Source of the DNA: Paenibacillus_E qinlingensis
Lineage (GTDB): Bacteria; Bacillota; Bacilli; Paenibacillales; NBRC-103111
Assembly (NCBI RefSeq): GCF_028746185.1
Contig: NZ_JAQIVH010000010.1
Span: forward strand, 160,764 to 224,763
DNA: 64,000 nt
Reading direction: 5' to 3'
Below are positions 36,277 through 43,658 of the stretch, in pieces. Position 1 is the first letter of the stretch, and every line of letters begins with the position of its first letter. A model generated the notes under the pieces. It did no database searches, had not been told where the DNA came from, and saw nothing but the letters and a program-made list of their open reading frames with translations. Made by a program: the position numbers and the translations under genes.

Positions 36277-38478
36277 ATGACAGCTCTAGGGTATGTGCAT
36301 GCATGGGAACATTATAAGGATGAGCTTGAACTGCTAGATAAGAAGCTAGAGCTTCTCTATAAGCGCCGTCAAAAGCTTACACCTGATCCACAAACAGATT
36401 CATTCCGCGGGATGTTTGTATCGGAGGATGAATTTATTCGTCTTATTGGCGGATTTGGCAGTGAAGAAGAGATTGATGAGGATGAGCAAGACGTACTCAG
36501 TATGATAGAACAGCTAGAGAGTGCGATTGTGAGTCGCCTTGCAGAAAGCCGCAAGGGGGGCACATTCCTGCCATTAGCCTATCTATCCACCGTCTTCGGC
36601 TTCTCATCAGTAGAAGAACGCATTGTCATGCTGGGGCTTGCCGTGGAATTAGATCGGAAATATGAGCGGATTTTTGGTTTTCTACTGGACGATTTAACTA
36701 GCAAAACGCCAAATATTAGCTTAGCGCTGCAAATTGCTTGTACGAGTCCAGAGGACATGAGGGCTGCGCGTACGACCTTTATGGCACCTGACGGTCGGCT
36801 GGCTCGCTATGTGCTGCACCCAGACACATTGGTTGTTAGTGGACAGACGCTGCTATCTAGACCCTTGCAGCTGGATAAACGGATTGTGACCTTCCTGCTG
36901 GATTCAGGCGAGCTAGACCCGAAACTCAAGCCAGCTGTGGAGATCATATACCCGGATGATGAGATCTCCCCCTTGCTTGTGCAGGAGGACTTCCAACAGC
37001 GATTACGGGGCTTCATTGCGGATATGTACGAAGCGCCAGCAGCTGAACGCAAACGGCTTGCCTTCCATCTCTGGGGGAATGCCGGTTCTGGCAAAAAACT
37101 GCAGGTGAAGCATCTCAGCCGTTCCTTCCATAAGCCGCTGCTATTGGTAGATCTCGCTGATGTACAGCTGCATGCGTCGAGCTTCGATGAACAGATTAGC
37201 CTTATGATTCGCGAAGCGATTCTTCATCAAGCCATCCTGTGCTTCACACGGCTGGAGGTGCTTTACCCTGCAGAGCCGGACTTGGCTGCGCAGCAGCGGC
37301 TCGGTCGGTTCCATGAGCTGCTCGACGGCTATGGCGGCATGGTATTTCTCTTAGCCGGTCGGTTCAACCGACTGAGCTGGAAGCCCAAGGAGCGGCTGCT
37401 CCTTGAGCATGAACTTACCGTGCCTGACGAAGGCGGGCGCGAGCGCCTTTGGCAGGCATTCGCGCAGGAGATCGGCGCCGGCGCGGATGTGGACTATCGG
37501 GTGATGAGTGGGAAATTCCGCTTCACCCCGGGGCAAATACGCCGCGCGCTCATGCTCGCGCGCGGGTACTCATCCTGGCAGGCAGCAGCTGCCGGGGCCG
37601 GTACTTCAGGCGCGCTGCGCAGCGACGCGCTGTATAAGGCGTGCTACCAGCAGGTGCAGCACAAGCTGGAGCGCAAAGCAACGCGCATTGAGCCTCGCTA
37701 TGGGTTTGGGGATGTCATCCTCCCACCCGAGCAGAAGGATCAGCTCCGCAACGCGTGCAATCAAGTGAAATATCGCGGCGTTGTGTACAACGATTGGGGC
37801 TTCGAGAAGAAGCTGGCCTACGGCAAAGGGCTCAGCATGCTCTTCGCCGGTCCCCCAGGCACAGGAAAGACGATGTCGGCACAGGTTGTAGCCGGCGACC
37901 TGCAGCTTGAGCTGTATAAGGTTGATCTCTCGCAGGTGATTAGCAAATACATCGGTGAAACCGAGAAGAACCTGCACGAAATCTTCGAAGAAGCGCAGCT
38001 GAGTAACGCGGTTCTGTTCTTCGATGAGACGGATGCGCTTTTCGGAAAACGCTCCGAAGTGAAAGATTCACATGATAAGTACGCGAATATTGAAACAGCG
38101 TATTTACTCCAAAAAATGGAGGAGTACCAAGGTATCACTGTGCTCGCTACCAATCTATTAAATAATATTGATGAAGCCTTCTTGAGGCGGATCAATTATG
38201 TCATTAAATTTCCATTCCCGGATAGTGAATATCGGGAGAAAATATGGCAGTCGATGTTTCCGCCAGCTGCACCGCTTAGCAACGATGTTGATTTCAAATA
38301 CCTTGCACAGCGATACGAGATTGCGGGAGGGAACATCAAGAATGTCGTTCTTTCTTCTGCATTTTTGGCTGCTGAATCGGGTGAACCCATCCGCATGGGG
38401 CATATTATCAAATCCATTCGACATGAGTTGCAGAAATCGGGTAAAATCCTCGCACGGCAGGAGTGGGAGGATTACTAG
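36277..38478 (+). CDS. eCIS AAA+ ATPase (Afp15/Pvc15-like)
   Basis: A 733-residue protein starting at ATG 36277 behind GGGGAGG. An N-terminal helical region is followed by two AAA-type modules. The first is degenerate (GNAGSGKK near 267); the second is intact, with Walker A GPPGTGKT near 525, Walker B VLFFDETDAL near 578, a sensor-1-like VLATN and the arginine stretch EAFLRRINYVIKFPFPD. ATPases of this kind mark eCIS loci (Afp15/Pvc15) and are thought to act in particle assembly. A large hairpin and a separate promoter-like element lie between this gene and the structural genes. Bases about 37300-37900 are notably GC-rich. Confidence 0.88.
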   Translation: MTALGYVHAWEHYKDELELLDKKLELLYKRRQKLTPDPQTDSFRGMFVSEDEFIRLIGGFGSEEEIDEDEQDVLSMIEQLESAIVSRLAESRKGGTFLPLAYLSTVFGFSSVEERIVMLGLAVELDRKYERIFGFLLDDLTSKTPNISLALQIACTSPEDMRAARTTFMAPDGRLARYVLHPDTLVVSGQTLLSRPLQLDKRIVTFLLDSGELDPKLKPAVEIIYPDDEISPLLVQEDFQQRLRGFIADMYEAPAAERKRLAFHLWGNAGSGKKLQVKHLSRSFHKPLLLVDLADVQLHASSFDEQISLMIREAILHQAILCFTRLEVLYPAEPDLAAQQRLGRFHELLDGYGGMVFLLAGRFNRLSWKPKERLLLEHELTVPDEGGRERLWQAFAQEIGAGADVDYRVMSGKFRFTPGQIRRALMLARGYSSWQAAAAGAGTSGALRSDALYKACYQQVQHKLERKATRIEPRYGFGDVILPPEQKDQLRNACNQVKYRGVVYNDWGFEKKLAYGKGLSMLFAGPPGTGKTMSAQVVAGDLQLELYKVDLSQVISKYIGETEKNLHEIFEEAQLSNAVLFFDETDALFGKRSEVKDSHDKYANIETAYLLQKMEEYQGITVLATNLLNNIDEAFLRRINYVIKFPFPDSEYREKIWQSMFPPAAPLSNDVDFKYLAQRYEIAGGNIKNVVLSSAFLAAESGEPIRMGHIIKSIRHELQKSGKILARQEWEDY

Positions 38479-38485
38479 ATCAGTA

Positions 38486-38527
38486 GACAGAGGGCAATCT
38501 TACACTTGTGTGAGATTGTCCTCTGTC
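38486..38527. terminator. Long hairpin between the ATPase and structural genes
   Basis: A 20-bp imperfect stem (GACAGAGG...CCTCTGTC, arms 38486-38505 and 38508-38527) follows the ATPase stop by seven bases. No T-tract follows, so it may be an RNA-processing or stability structure rather than a true terminator. Confidence 0.55.
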
Positions 38528-38601
38528 GGTTATATACGCCGATTTTCAGTCAAAAATCGTCATTTTTCGGGACAAAAGCATAAATAAATACAAGAATCCT
38601 A

Positions 38602-38630
38602 TAGTCAACCTGTCGGTTTACATTTATAAT
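38602..38630 (+). promoter_or_regulatory. Candidate promoter of the eCIS structural operon
   Basis: TAGTCA (38602-38607) and a consensus TATAAT (38625-38630) with 17-bp spacing lie 70 bases before the cap-protein start. This gives the structural genes a start site separate from the ATPase gene. Confidence 0.55.
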
Positions 38631-38700
38631 AGAAAAAGATACACAAAGTGACAGATTAAGCATCTTTTTCACATGATTTATAGGTATTTAGAGGCAGGAA

Positions 38701-39279
38701 GTGACACTCATAGGCAATTATTCTGTCATCGCTGATGTAAGTGCATCTTTAGTCAAGCTACTTAGAGAAAACATGACCCCAGATCCCATCCCGCAACCAG
38801 AAATGATTGGGCTCGCATCACCTGTAGATAAAGGGGATTTCTATCTATCACTCTATCTATATAATGTTCGTGAGAGCGGCAATAATCGACAAACGCATAT
38901 GATAGCTAGAGGGACGAACGAGATTCAGTTTCCTCCTATGGTTGTGGATTTAAGTTACATCGTTACGGTACAATCGCCAGCTGAACTTTCTTCGAGAGCA
39001 TTGGATGAGCATCGGATCCTAGGCAGAGCAATGCAAGTATTCTACGATCATTCGATCCTTCGAGGTTCGATGACAGTGGGTACATTGGCTGAGCAAGATG
39101 AAGAAGTTCGTATTATCATGGATCCGTTTAAAGGTGAGAGCCTCATGAACATGTGGAATTTCTCAGACACCCCTTACAGACTCTCAGTTGCTTACACAGT
39201 GGGGCCTGTACATATTGACTCAACGCGCATCAGAACAACAAAAAGGGTTTCGGAAACCGATTTTCGTATTCAAGGTTAG
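38701..39279 (+). CDS. eCIS cap protein (DUF4255, Afp16/Pvc16-like)
   Basis: A 192-residue DUF4255 protein: VIADVSASLVKLLRENM at the N-terminus, LASPVDKGDFYLSLYLYNVRESGNNRQ, then VVDLSYIVTVQS and HRILGRAMQVFYDH. This family is the tail-terminator/cap that closes the tube and sheath at the distal end and is a hallmark of eCIS loci. It starts at GTG with AGGCAGGA upstream. First gene after the inferred structural promoter; the stop is 14 bases before the next start. Confidence 0.88.
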   Translation: MTLIGNYSVIADVSASLVKLLRENMTPDPIPQPEMIGLASPVDKGDFYLSLYLYNVRESGNNRQTHMIARGTNEIQFPPMVVDLSYIVTVQSPAELSSRALDEHRILGRAMQVFYDHSILRGSMTVGTLAEQDEEVRIIMDPFKGESLMNMWNFSDTPYRLSVAYTVGPVHIDSTRIRTTKRVSETDFRIQG

Positions 39280-39292
39280 GAGGATTTCACCC

Positions 39293-40096
39293 GTGGATCA
39301 GATTCGAATTTCACAATTGAGATCCCGCGTTTCCCTGGTTGTGTGTGTGATTGACGCACTCACCTCTCAAGCTCCTCTTGGCAACACGACCAAAGTTCAC
39401 CTAGAAGGCACCCGTTCGAAAGCAATTCGTAAATCGAATGGTTCCTATATATTTAACGACTTATCCCCCGGCGAATACCGACTATCGGTACATAGCGAGT
39501 ACTATTTTCAGGAACACACAAACATCACCGTTAACGCACACAATTTTATCGAAGTTGTTCAAATGAAACCGTTACCTTCATACCCTTTTTCTCAAGGGGC
39601 AGGACTGATTCGCTTCATGCTTCAGAACGCAGCTGGCTCTCCAATTCGCGATGCTCACTTACAGTCGACCGTACTGACGGAGGACTGCGCGCGCGCGCGC
39701 GTGATGGTTGATCAAGCCGACAAAGGTGCTAGTGAAATGACATTAGGGTCATTTACAGGAGGCATTGTAGTTGGTGATGTGTACCTGCTGCGAGGGAGAG
39801 GTTCCCAACCTGCGGAAGAAGTCATCCGCATTTCCGAAGTGCTGGAGCACCAGAAACGGTTTCGACTTGCGAACCCATTGACGAAGCCGTATACGCGTGG
39901 CTCTATGCTGCTGCCCGTTCAAGAAACCCGTAGTACGGAACGTGGAGAGGTTGCCATTGCTTTTCGAGGCAATCGGATACCGACGTTTCATACCGAATTG
40001 GTTATTACGTATGGGACGGATAGCGAGCATACGATCAAGGATCTCGCAGTCGTAGAAGGAACAACCACTAACCTAGGCACGATACATCTCGCGTAA
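39293..40096 (+). CDS. eCIS-associated carboxypeptidase-regulatory-like protein
   Basis: A 268-residue protein starting at GTG 39293 behind TTAGGAGG; the frame is open upstream but overlaps the cap gene. It contains a beta-sandwich of the carboxypeptidase-regulatory type (GTRSKAIRKSNGSYIFNDLSPGEYRLSV, about 40-70) and a second, unassigned domain. Proteins like this often sit between the cap and sheath genes of eCIS loci; the role is unknown. A (GC)7 tract lies inside the gene at 39687-39700. Confidence 0.7.
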   Translation: MDQIRISQLRSRVSLVVCVIDALTSQAPLGNTTKVHLEGTRSKAIRKSNGSYIFNDLSPGEYRLSVHSEYYFQEHTNITVNAHNFIEVVQMKPLPSYPFSQGAGLIRFMLQNAAGSPIRDAHLQSTVLTEDCARARVMVDQADKGASEMTLGSFTGGIVVGDVYLLRGRGSQPAEEVIRISEVLEHQKRFRLANPLTKPYTRGSMLLPVQETRSTERGEVAIAFRGNRIPTFHTELVITYGTDSEHTIKDLAVVEGTTTNLGTIHLA

Positions 40097-40222
40097 CCCT
40101 AATTAGTAGAATGGACACGTCCATCTTCTATACAAAATGACAAGCAGAAAGGAGAGAACTGGTTTCATGTCTTTGGCCATATTTAATGAGTAAGCAGTGC
40201 CATCTGACTGAACTGGGGAACA
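40097..40222 (+). other. Leader with a nine-codon mini-ORF before the sheath gene
   Basis: A strong ribosome-binding site (GAAAGGAGAG) precedes ATG 40167, which opens a nine-codon reading frame ending at TAA 40191-40193, 29 bases before the sheath start. It could be a leader peptide, or a relic. Confidence 0.35.
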
Positions 40223-41956
40223 ATGGCTGACTATTTATCACCTGGAGTCTATGTGGAAGAGTTTGACAGCGGAGCACAACCGCTTGAGGGTGCAAGCACA
40301 AGTACGGCCGGGTTTATAGGGCTTGCGCAAAGAGGGGAAATTGAAGGTGTCCCTCAACTGGTTACGAGCGTAGCTGATTTCCACCGTTTATTCGGTAGCT
40401 ACTTGTCCGAGAATGAATTCGGCGAATATCGTTTCCTTTCTTATGCGGTAGAGCATTTCTACTTAAACGGAGGCAATCGCTGTTTCGTTATGCGTGTAGC
40501 GCCAACTGACGCGAAAGTAGCAACGAACAAAGCGGCTACGAATAAAGAATCAGCAATTCTAGAGATTGCTTCCAAGAACCCTGGAACATGGGGGAACCAA
40601 GTTCGTATCGTTGTTGTGCCAGCTAGCAAAGCTAAGACGCAAATCTATGAAGTGCTAAGCGAATCACAATATCGCGTTAAAAACAACGCTGGCTTTAACG
40701 TTGGCGACGTAGTTGCTTTTGAAGCAGCAGGCGTGAAGCAATACAGCAAAGTAGTAGCTTCCCAAGATAACATTATCTCATTGTCTGAAGCTCTTGATGG
40801 CGATGTTGTTGATAGCGGATTGCTACCTGCTAAAGTACTGACAACAAGTGAATTTACACTTCACGTATTCTACGGTGACGAAGCTGAGACGTATGAGCGG
40901 GTATCCCTGAACATCACGGCAGCGAATCACATCGAGAAAATTGTTTCCCGCTCGAACATTATTACGGTGAAGGATTTGACTGAAGGTCAAGATCTTGGCG
41001 CAATTGCTCCTTTCGAGGTGCTTTCTGGCGAGAACGAATCCGTTGGCAAATTCCAAATCGCTTTGTCTGGCGGCAGCAACGGTTCCATTGCGAATGTAAC
41101 GCCTGATATTTACATGGGTGTTGACCGTGGTCCGGGTAAACGTACAGGGATTCAGTCCTTCATTGATAACGATGTCGTGTCCATCATCGCGATTCCAGGT
41201 GTAACTGAGCCTACGGTTCAATTATCCCTTGTAGCGCACTGTGAAAACTTGGGCAGCCGCTTCGCGGTTCTCGATATTCCACGCGAGAAAACCAAGGTAA
41301 CGGATGTTATGACGCACCGTAACATCTTTGACAGCTCTTATGCAGCGATGTACAACCCATGGTTGCAAGTATTTGATCCATTAGACAAACGCAACATTTA
41401 CATACCGCCATCTGGTTCCGTCATCGGTATCTACTCCCGTTCCGACCAATCCCGTGGTGTTCAAAAAGCGCCAGCGAATGAAGTTGTACGCGGTGCAGTT
41501 GGCCTAGATTGCCAATATAACAAAGGCGAGCAAGATATCCTGAACCCGCAAGGCGTTAACTTGATCCGTCATTTTGCAGGACAAGGTATTCGTGTATGGG
41601 GTGCTCGTACAACATCGTCGAACGGTTTATGGAAATATGTGAACGTTAGACGTTTGTTCATCTTTATCGAAGAGTCCATTAAGAACGGCACGAACTGGGT
41701 TGTCTTCGAACCGAATGACGAACAGCTTTGGGCGCGTGTACAGCGGACGATTGATGCGTTCTTAACGCGGGTGTGGAGAGATGGTGCTTTGATGGGCGGA
41801 AGTCCTTCTGAAGCGTTCTACATTAACATTGGCCGCAGCACAATGACACAGGATGATATCGATAATGGTCGATTGATCTGCGTAATCGGGGTTGCTCCGG
41901 TGAAACCTGCCGAGTTCGTGATCTTCCGTATTACTCAGAAAACAAGAGAAGAATAG
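40223..41956 (+). CDS. Contractile tail sheath protein
   Basis: A 577-residue sheath subunit. The N-terminus SPGVYVEEFDSGAQPLEG and the C-terminal region (VNVRRLFIFIEESIKNGTNWVVFEPND, then FLTRVWRDGALMGGSPSEAFYI) are the classical tail-sheath signatures of Myoviridae-like tails and eCIS. Only one sheath gene is present, whereas Afp and PVC have several. It polymerises around the inner tube and contracts to drive injection. Confidence 0.95.
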   Translation: MADYLSPGVYVEEFDSGAQPLEGASTSTAGFIGLAQRGEIEGVPQLVTSVADFHRLFGSYLSENEFGEYRFLSYAVEHFYLNGGNRCFVMRVAPTDAKVATNKAATNKESAILEIASKNPGTWGNQVRIVVVPASKAKTQIYEVLSESQYRVKNNAGFNVGDVVAFEAAGVKQYSKVVASQDNIISLSEALDGDVVDSGLLPAKVLTTSEFTLHVFYGDEAETYERVSLNITAANHIEKIVSRSNIITVKDLTEGQDLGAIAPFEVLSGENESVGKFQIALSGGSNGSIANVTPDIYMGVDRGPGKRTGIQSFIDNDVVSIIAIPGVTEPTVQLSLVAHCENLGSRFAVLDIPREKTKVTDVMTHRNIFDSSYAAMYNPWLQVFDPLDKRNIYIPPSGSVIGIYSRSDQSRGVQKAPANEVVRGAVGLDCQYNKGEQDILNPQGVNLIRHFAGQGIRVWGARTTSSNGLWKYVNVRRLFIFIEESIKNGTNWVVFEPNDEQLWARVQRTIDAFLTRVWRDGALMGGSPSEAFYINIGRSTMTQDDIDNGRLICVIGVAPVKPAEFVIFRITQKTREE

Positions 41957-41997
41957 TCTAACGTTAGATATTACGCATATTAGGAAAGGGGTATATT

Positions 41998-42432
41998 ATG
42001 GCTGGCGAACGTAGGGATCCATACCGCAATTTTAGATTTAGAATTGAAGTAGAAGGTATTCAACAAGCTGGATTCAGCGAAATTTCTGGATTTGATGCTT
42101 CCTTATCGGTGATTGAATACAGAGAAGGAAACGAAACCATCACGCCTCGGAAGCTTCCGGGTCTTGCTAAATACGGTAACATCTCATTGAAATGGGGAGT
42201 TACAGACTCCATGGATATGTACAACTGGATGTCAGAGTCCATTCAAGGCAAAATCTCCCGCAAAACGGTCACGATTATCGCGATCAACGAAGAGGGCGGA
42301 GATGTAGCTACTTGGCAGGTTATCGAAGCATGGCCATCCAAGTACTCAGCACCAAGCTTCAAAGGGACTGGGAACGAAGTTGCTATCGAGAGCTTAGAGC
42401 TTGCACATGAAGGCATGACACGTACGAAGTAA
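41998..42432 (+). CDS. Tail tube protein 1 (Afp1/gp19-like)
   Basis: A 144-residue tube protein of the T4 gp19-like family: DPYRNFRFRIEVEGIQQAGFSEISG at the N-terminus, then EGNETITPRKLPGLAKYGNISLKWG and the C-terminal EVAIESLELAHEGM. It has a very strong ribosome-binding site (AGGAAAGGGG), consistent with high copy. It builds the inner tube; a second tube paralogue follows at 43.1 kb. Confidence 0.92.
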   Translation: MAGERRDPYRNFRFRIEVEGIQQAGFSEISGFDASLSVIEYREGNETITPRKLPGLAKYGNISLKWGVTDSMDMYNWMSESIQGKISRKTVTIIAINEEGGDVATWQVIEAWPSKYSAPSFKGTGNEVAIESLELAHEGMTRTK

Positions 42433-42538
42433 TGTTTAGTTAGAGTAGGTGCCGGAGCGAATACCTCCGGTTCCTGACTCTTCTTTTTGTTCCAATAGAA
42501 GATTTTATTGTTTTCACCACGAAGGAGGTAATGACACC

Positions 42539-42910
42539 ATGGCTTTCAAAACAGAATACGAATTCGAACTCCCTAGAGGGTATGTAGATGACAATGGTAC
42601 GCTTCACAAAAAAGGTGTTATGCGCTTAGCGACAGCTGCGGATGAAATTTTACCGATGCGTGACCAACGTGTTCAGCAAAACCCAGGCTATTTAACGATT
42701 ATTTTGCTTACACGTGTCATTACAAATTTAGGGGACTTGCGTGCGATTGATACACGTGTCGTTGAGAAGTTCTTCACAGCAGATTTGGCATTCTTGCAAA
42801 ACTTTTATCGCCAAATTAACGAAATGGACGTGCCAAGAATTCATACAAGTTGTCCGAAATGTGAGCACGAGTTCGATGTGGACGTGTCTTTTTTGGACGA
42901 GATGGCGTAA
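42539..42910 (+). CDS. eCIS tail-assembly chaperone-like protein (zero-frame product)
   Basis: A 123-residue protein beginning FKTEYEFELPRGYVDDNGTL and containing MRLATAADEILPMRDQRVQQNPGYL, a pattern of small phage tail assembly proteins found after the tube gene in eCIS loci. A CPKC pair lies near the C-terminus. GAAGGAGG precedes ATG 42539. Its last codons contain T TTT TTG (42889-42895) in the correct frame for a -1 slip. It then terminates at TAA 42908, giving the short form; slipped ribosomes would enter the next frame and make a 188-residue long form. Position and layout parallel gpG/gpGT of lambda-type phages. Confidence 0.8.
   Translation: MAFKTEYEFELPRGYVDDNGTLHKKGVMRLATAADEILPMRDQRVQQNPGYLTIILLTRVITNLGDLRAIDTRVVEKFFTADLAFLQNFYRQINEMDVPRIHTSCPKCEHEFDVDVSFLDEMA
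42889..42895 (+). promoter_or_regulatory. Programmed -1 frameshift slippery site T TTT TTG
   Basis: The zero-frame codons are TCT TTT TTG GAC, so the heptamer reads T TTT TTG in the X XXY YYZ register. A -1 slip places the ribosome in the frame that continues open to 43104. The zero-frame stop follows 13 bases after the heptamer. A small GGG CTA CCC hairpin lies just downstream (42912-42920); no strong pseudoknot was recognised by eye. Confidence 0.75.
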
Positions 42911-43104
42911 CGGGCTACCCCATTGACAAAATATATGAAGAAGTAGGCTTCATTGCTTACTATTTTCATTGGTCACATGATGAAATTATGTCCATGGAAC
43001 ACCGTGAACGCCGTACGTGGTGCGAGGAAATTTCCCGTATCAACCGTAATTTGAACGAAGAAGGTAAAAAACAGCCAGACAATCCGTTTGATGTGTTTCG
43101 GTAA
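42895..43104 (+). CDS. -1 frame extension, DUF6760-like small eCIS protein (made by frameshift fusion)
   Basis: The frame reads GRDGVTGYPIDKIYEEVGFIAYYFHW, then EIMSMEHRERRTWCEEISRINRNL, ending at TAA 43102-43104. The conserved-looking core begins at GYPID, yet the frame has no ATG, GTG or TTG between the slip site and that core; the first ATG lies inside the conserved helix. It resembles the small eCIS family annotated DUF6760, recalled from memory. The most economical explanation is expression as the C-terminal part of a fusion with the preceding chaperone. Initiation at a non-canonical codon is the alternative. Confidence 0.72.
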   Translation, partial: GRDGVTGYPIDKIYEEVGFIAYYFHWSHDEIMSMEHRERRTWCEEISRINRNLNEEGKKQPDNPFDVFR

Positions 43105-43121
43105 GAGGTGAGTAACAAACA

Positions 43122-43568
43122 ATGGCTAAACCATCCAAATTGCATAATGTAGGCGGCAACTTTCGTTTTCTCGTTGAGCTTGATGGACTGATCGTCGGAG
43201 GTTTCTCCGAGGTGACAGGCATGAAGTCGGAGATTGAAGTAAAGCCGTATTGGGAAGGTGGCTTGAACACCCATCCTCACTACATGGTTCAACATACGAA
43301 GTACCCGAACATTGTGCTCAAAAGAGGTATCAGCAACTCAAGTGAGTTGTGGGATTGGTACAATAATGCTGCACAAGGCAAAATTAGTCGTAAGAATGGC
43401 TCTATTCTTTTATACAACGTCGAAGGTAAAGAGATGTGCCGTTGGGAATTCACAAGCGCATTTCCTGTGAAATGGAACGGACCTGATCTCAATGCAGGCA
43501 ACGCCAATGTGGCGATCGAGTCGGTCGAGTTAGTGCATGCGGGGTTGAAGACGATTTTTAAGAAATAA
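43122..43568 (+). CDS. Tail tube protein 2 (Afp5-like)
   Basis: A 148-residue paralogue of the first tube protein: GGNFRFLVELDGLIVGGFSEVTGM, YPNIVLKRGISNSSELWDWYNNAAQGKISRKN, ending NANVAIESVELVHAGLKTIFKK. In eCIS such second tube proteins lie near the baseplate and start the tube. The ribosome-binding site is AAGAGGTGAG. Confidence 0.92.
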   Translation: MAKPSKLHNVGGNFRFLVELDGLIVGGFSEVTGMKSEIEVKPYWEGGLNTHPHYMVQHTKYPNIVLKRGISNSSELWDWYNNAAQGKISRKNGSILLYNVEGKEMCRWEFTSAFPVKWNGPDLNAGNANVAIESVELVHAGLKTIFKK

Positions 43569-43624
43569 GATGATGGCAGGATGTTACTGCTAAAGCAAAG
43601 CTTAAGATTTACGCTTACGAAGTC

Positions 43625-43642
43625 AGTTTTCTGACGAAAACT
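43625..43642 (+). promoter_or_regulatory. Hairpin AGTTTTC/GAAAACT before the giant gene
   Basis: Arms 43625-43631 and 43636-43642 with loop TGAC lie directly upstream of the ribosome-binding site of the 1993-residue protein. The same element, with CTTACGAAG in front and TTTAAGG-like sequence behind, recurs before the baseplate gene at 56109. Confidence 0.55.
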
Positions 43643-43658
43643 TTTAGGGGGATTGTTC

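Noticed and set aside
37366..37385. Further copy of the 52-bp palindrome in the ATPase gene (GTCGGTTCAACCGACTG)
   Set aside because: It only partly matches the core, lies in coding sequence and has no tandem partner, so chance similarity is more likely.
42741..42926. 61-codon plus-strand ORF overlapping the chaperone
   Set aside because: It runs in the +1 frame, lacks a ribosome-binding site, has no conserved pattern and is not the frame reached by the -1 slip.
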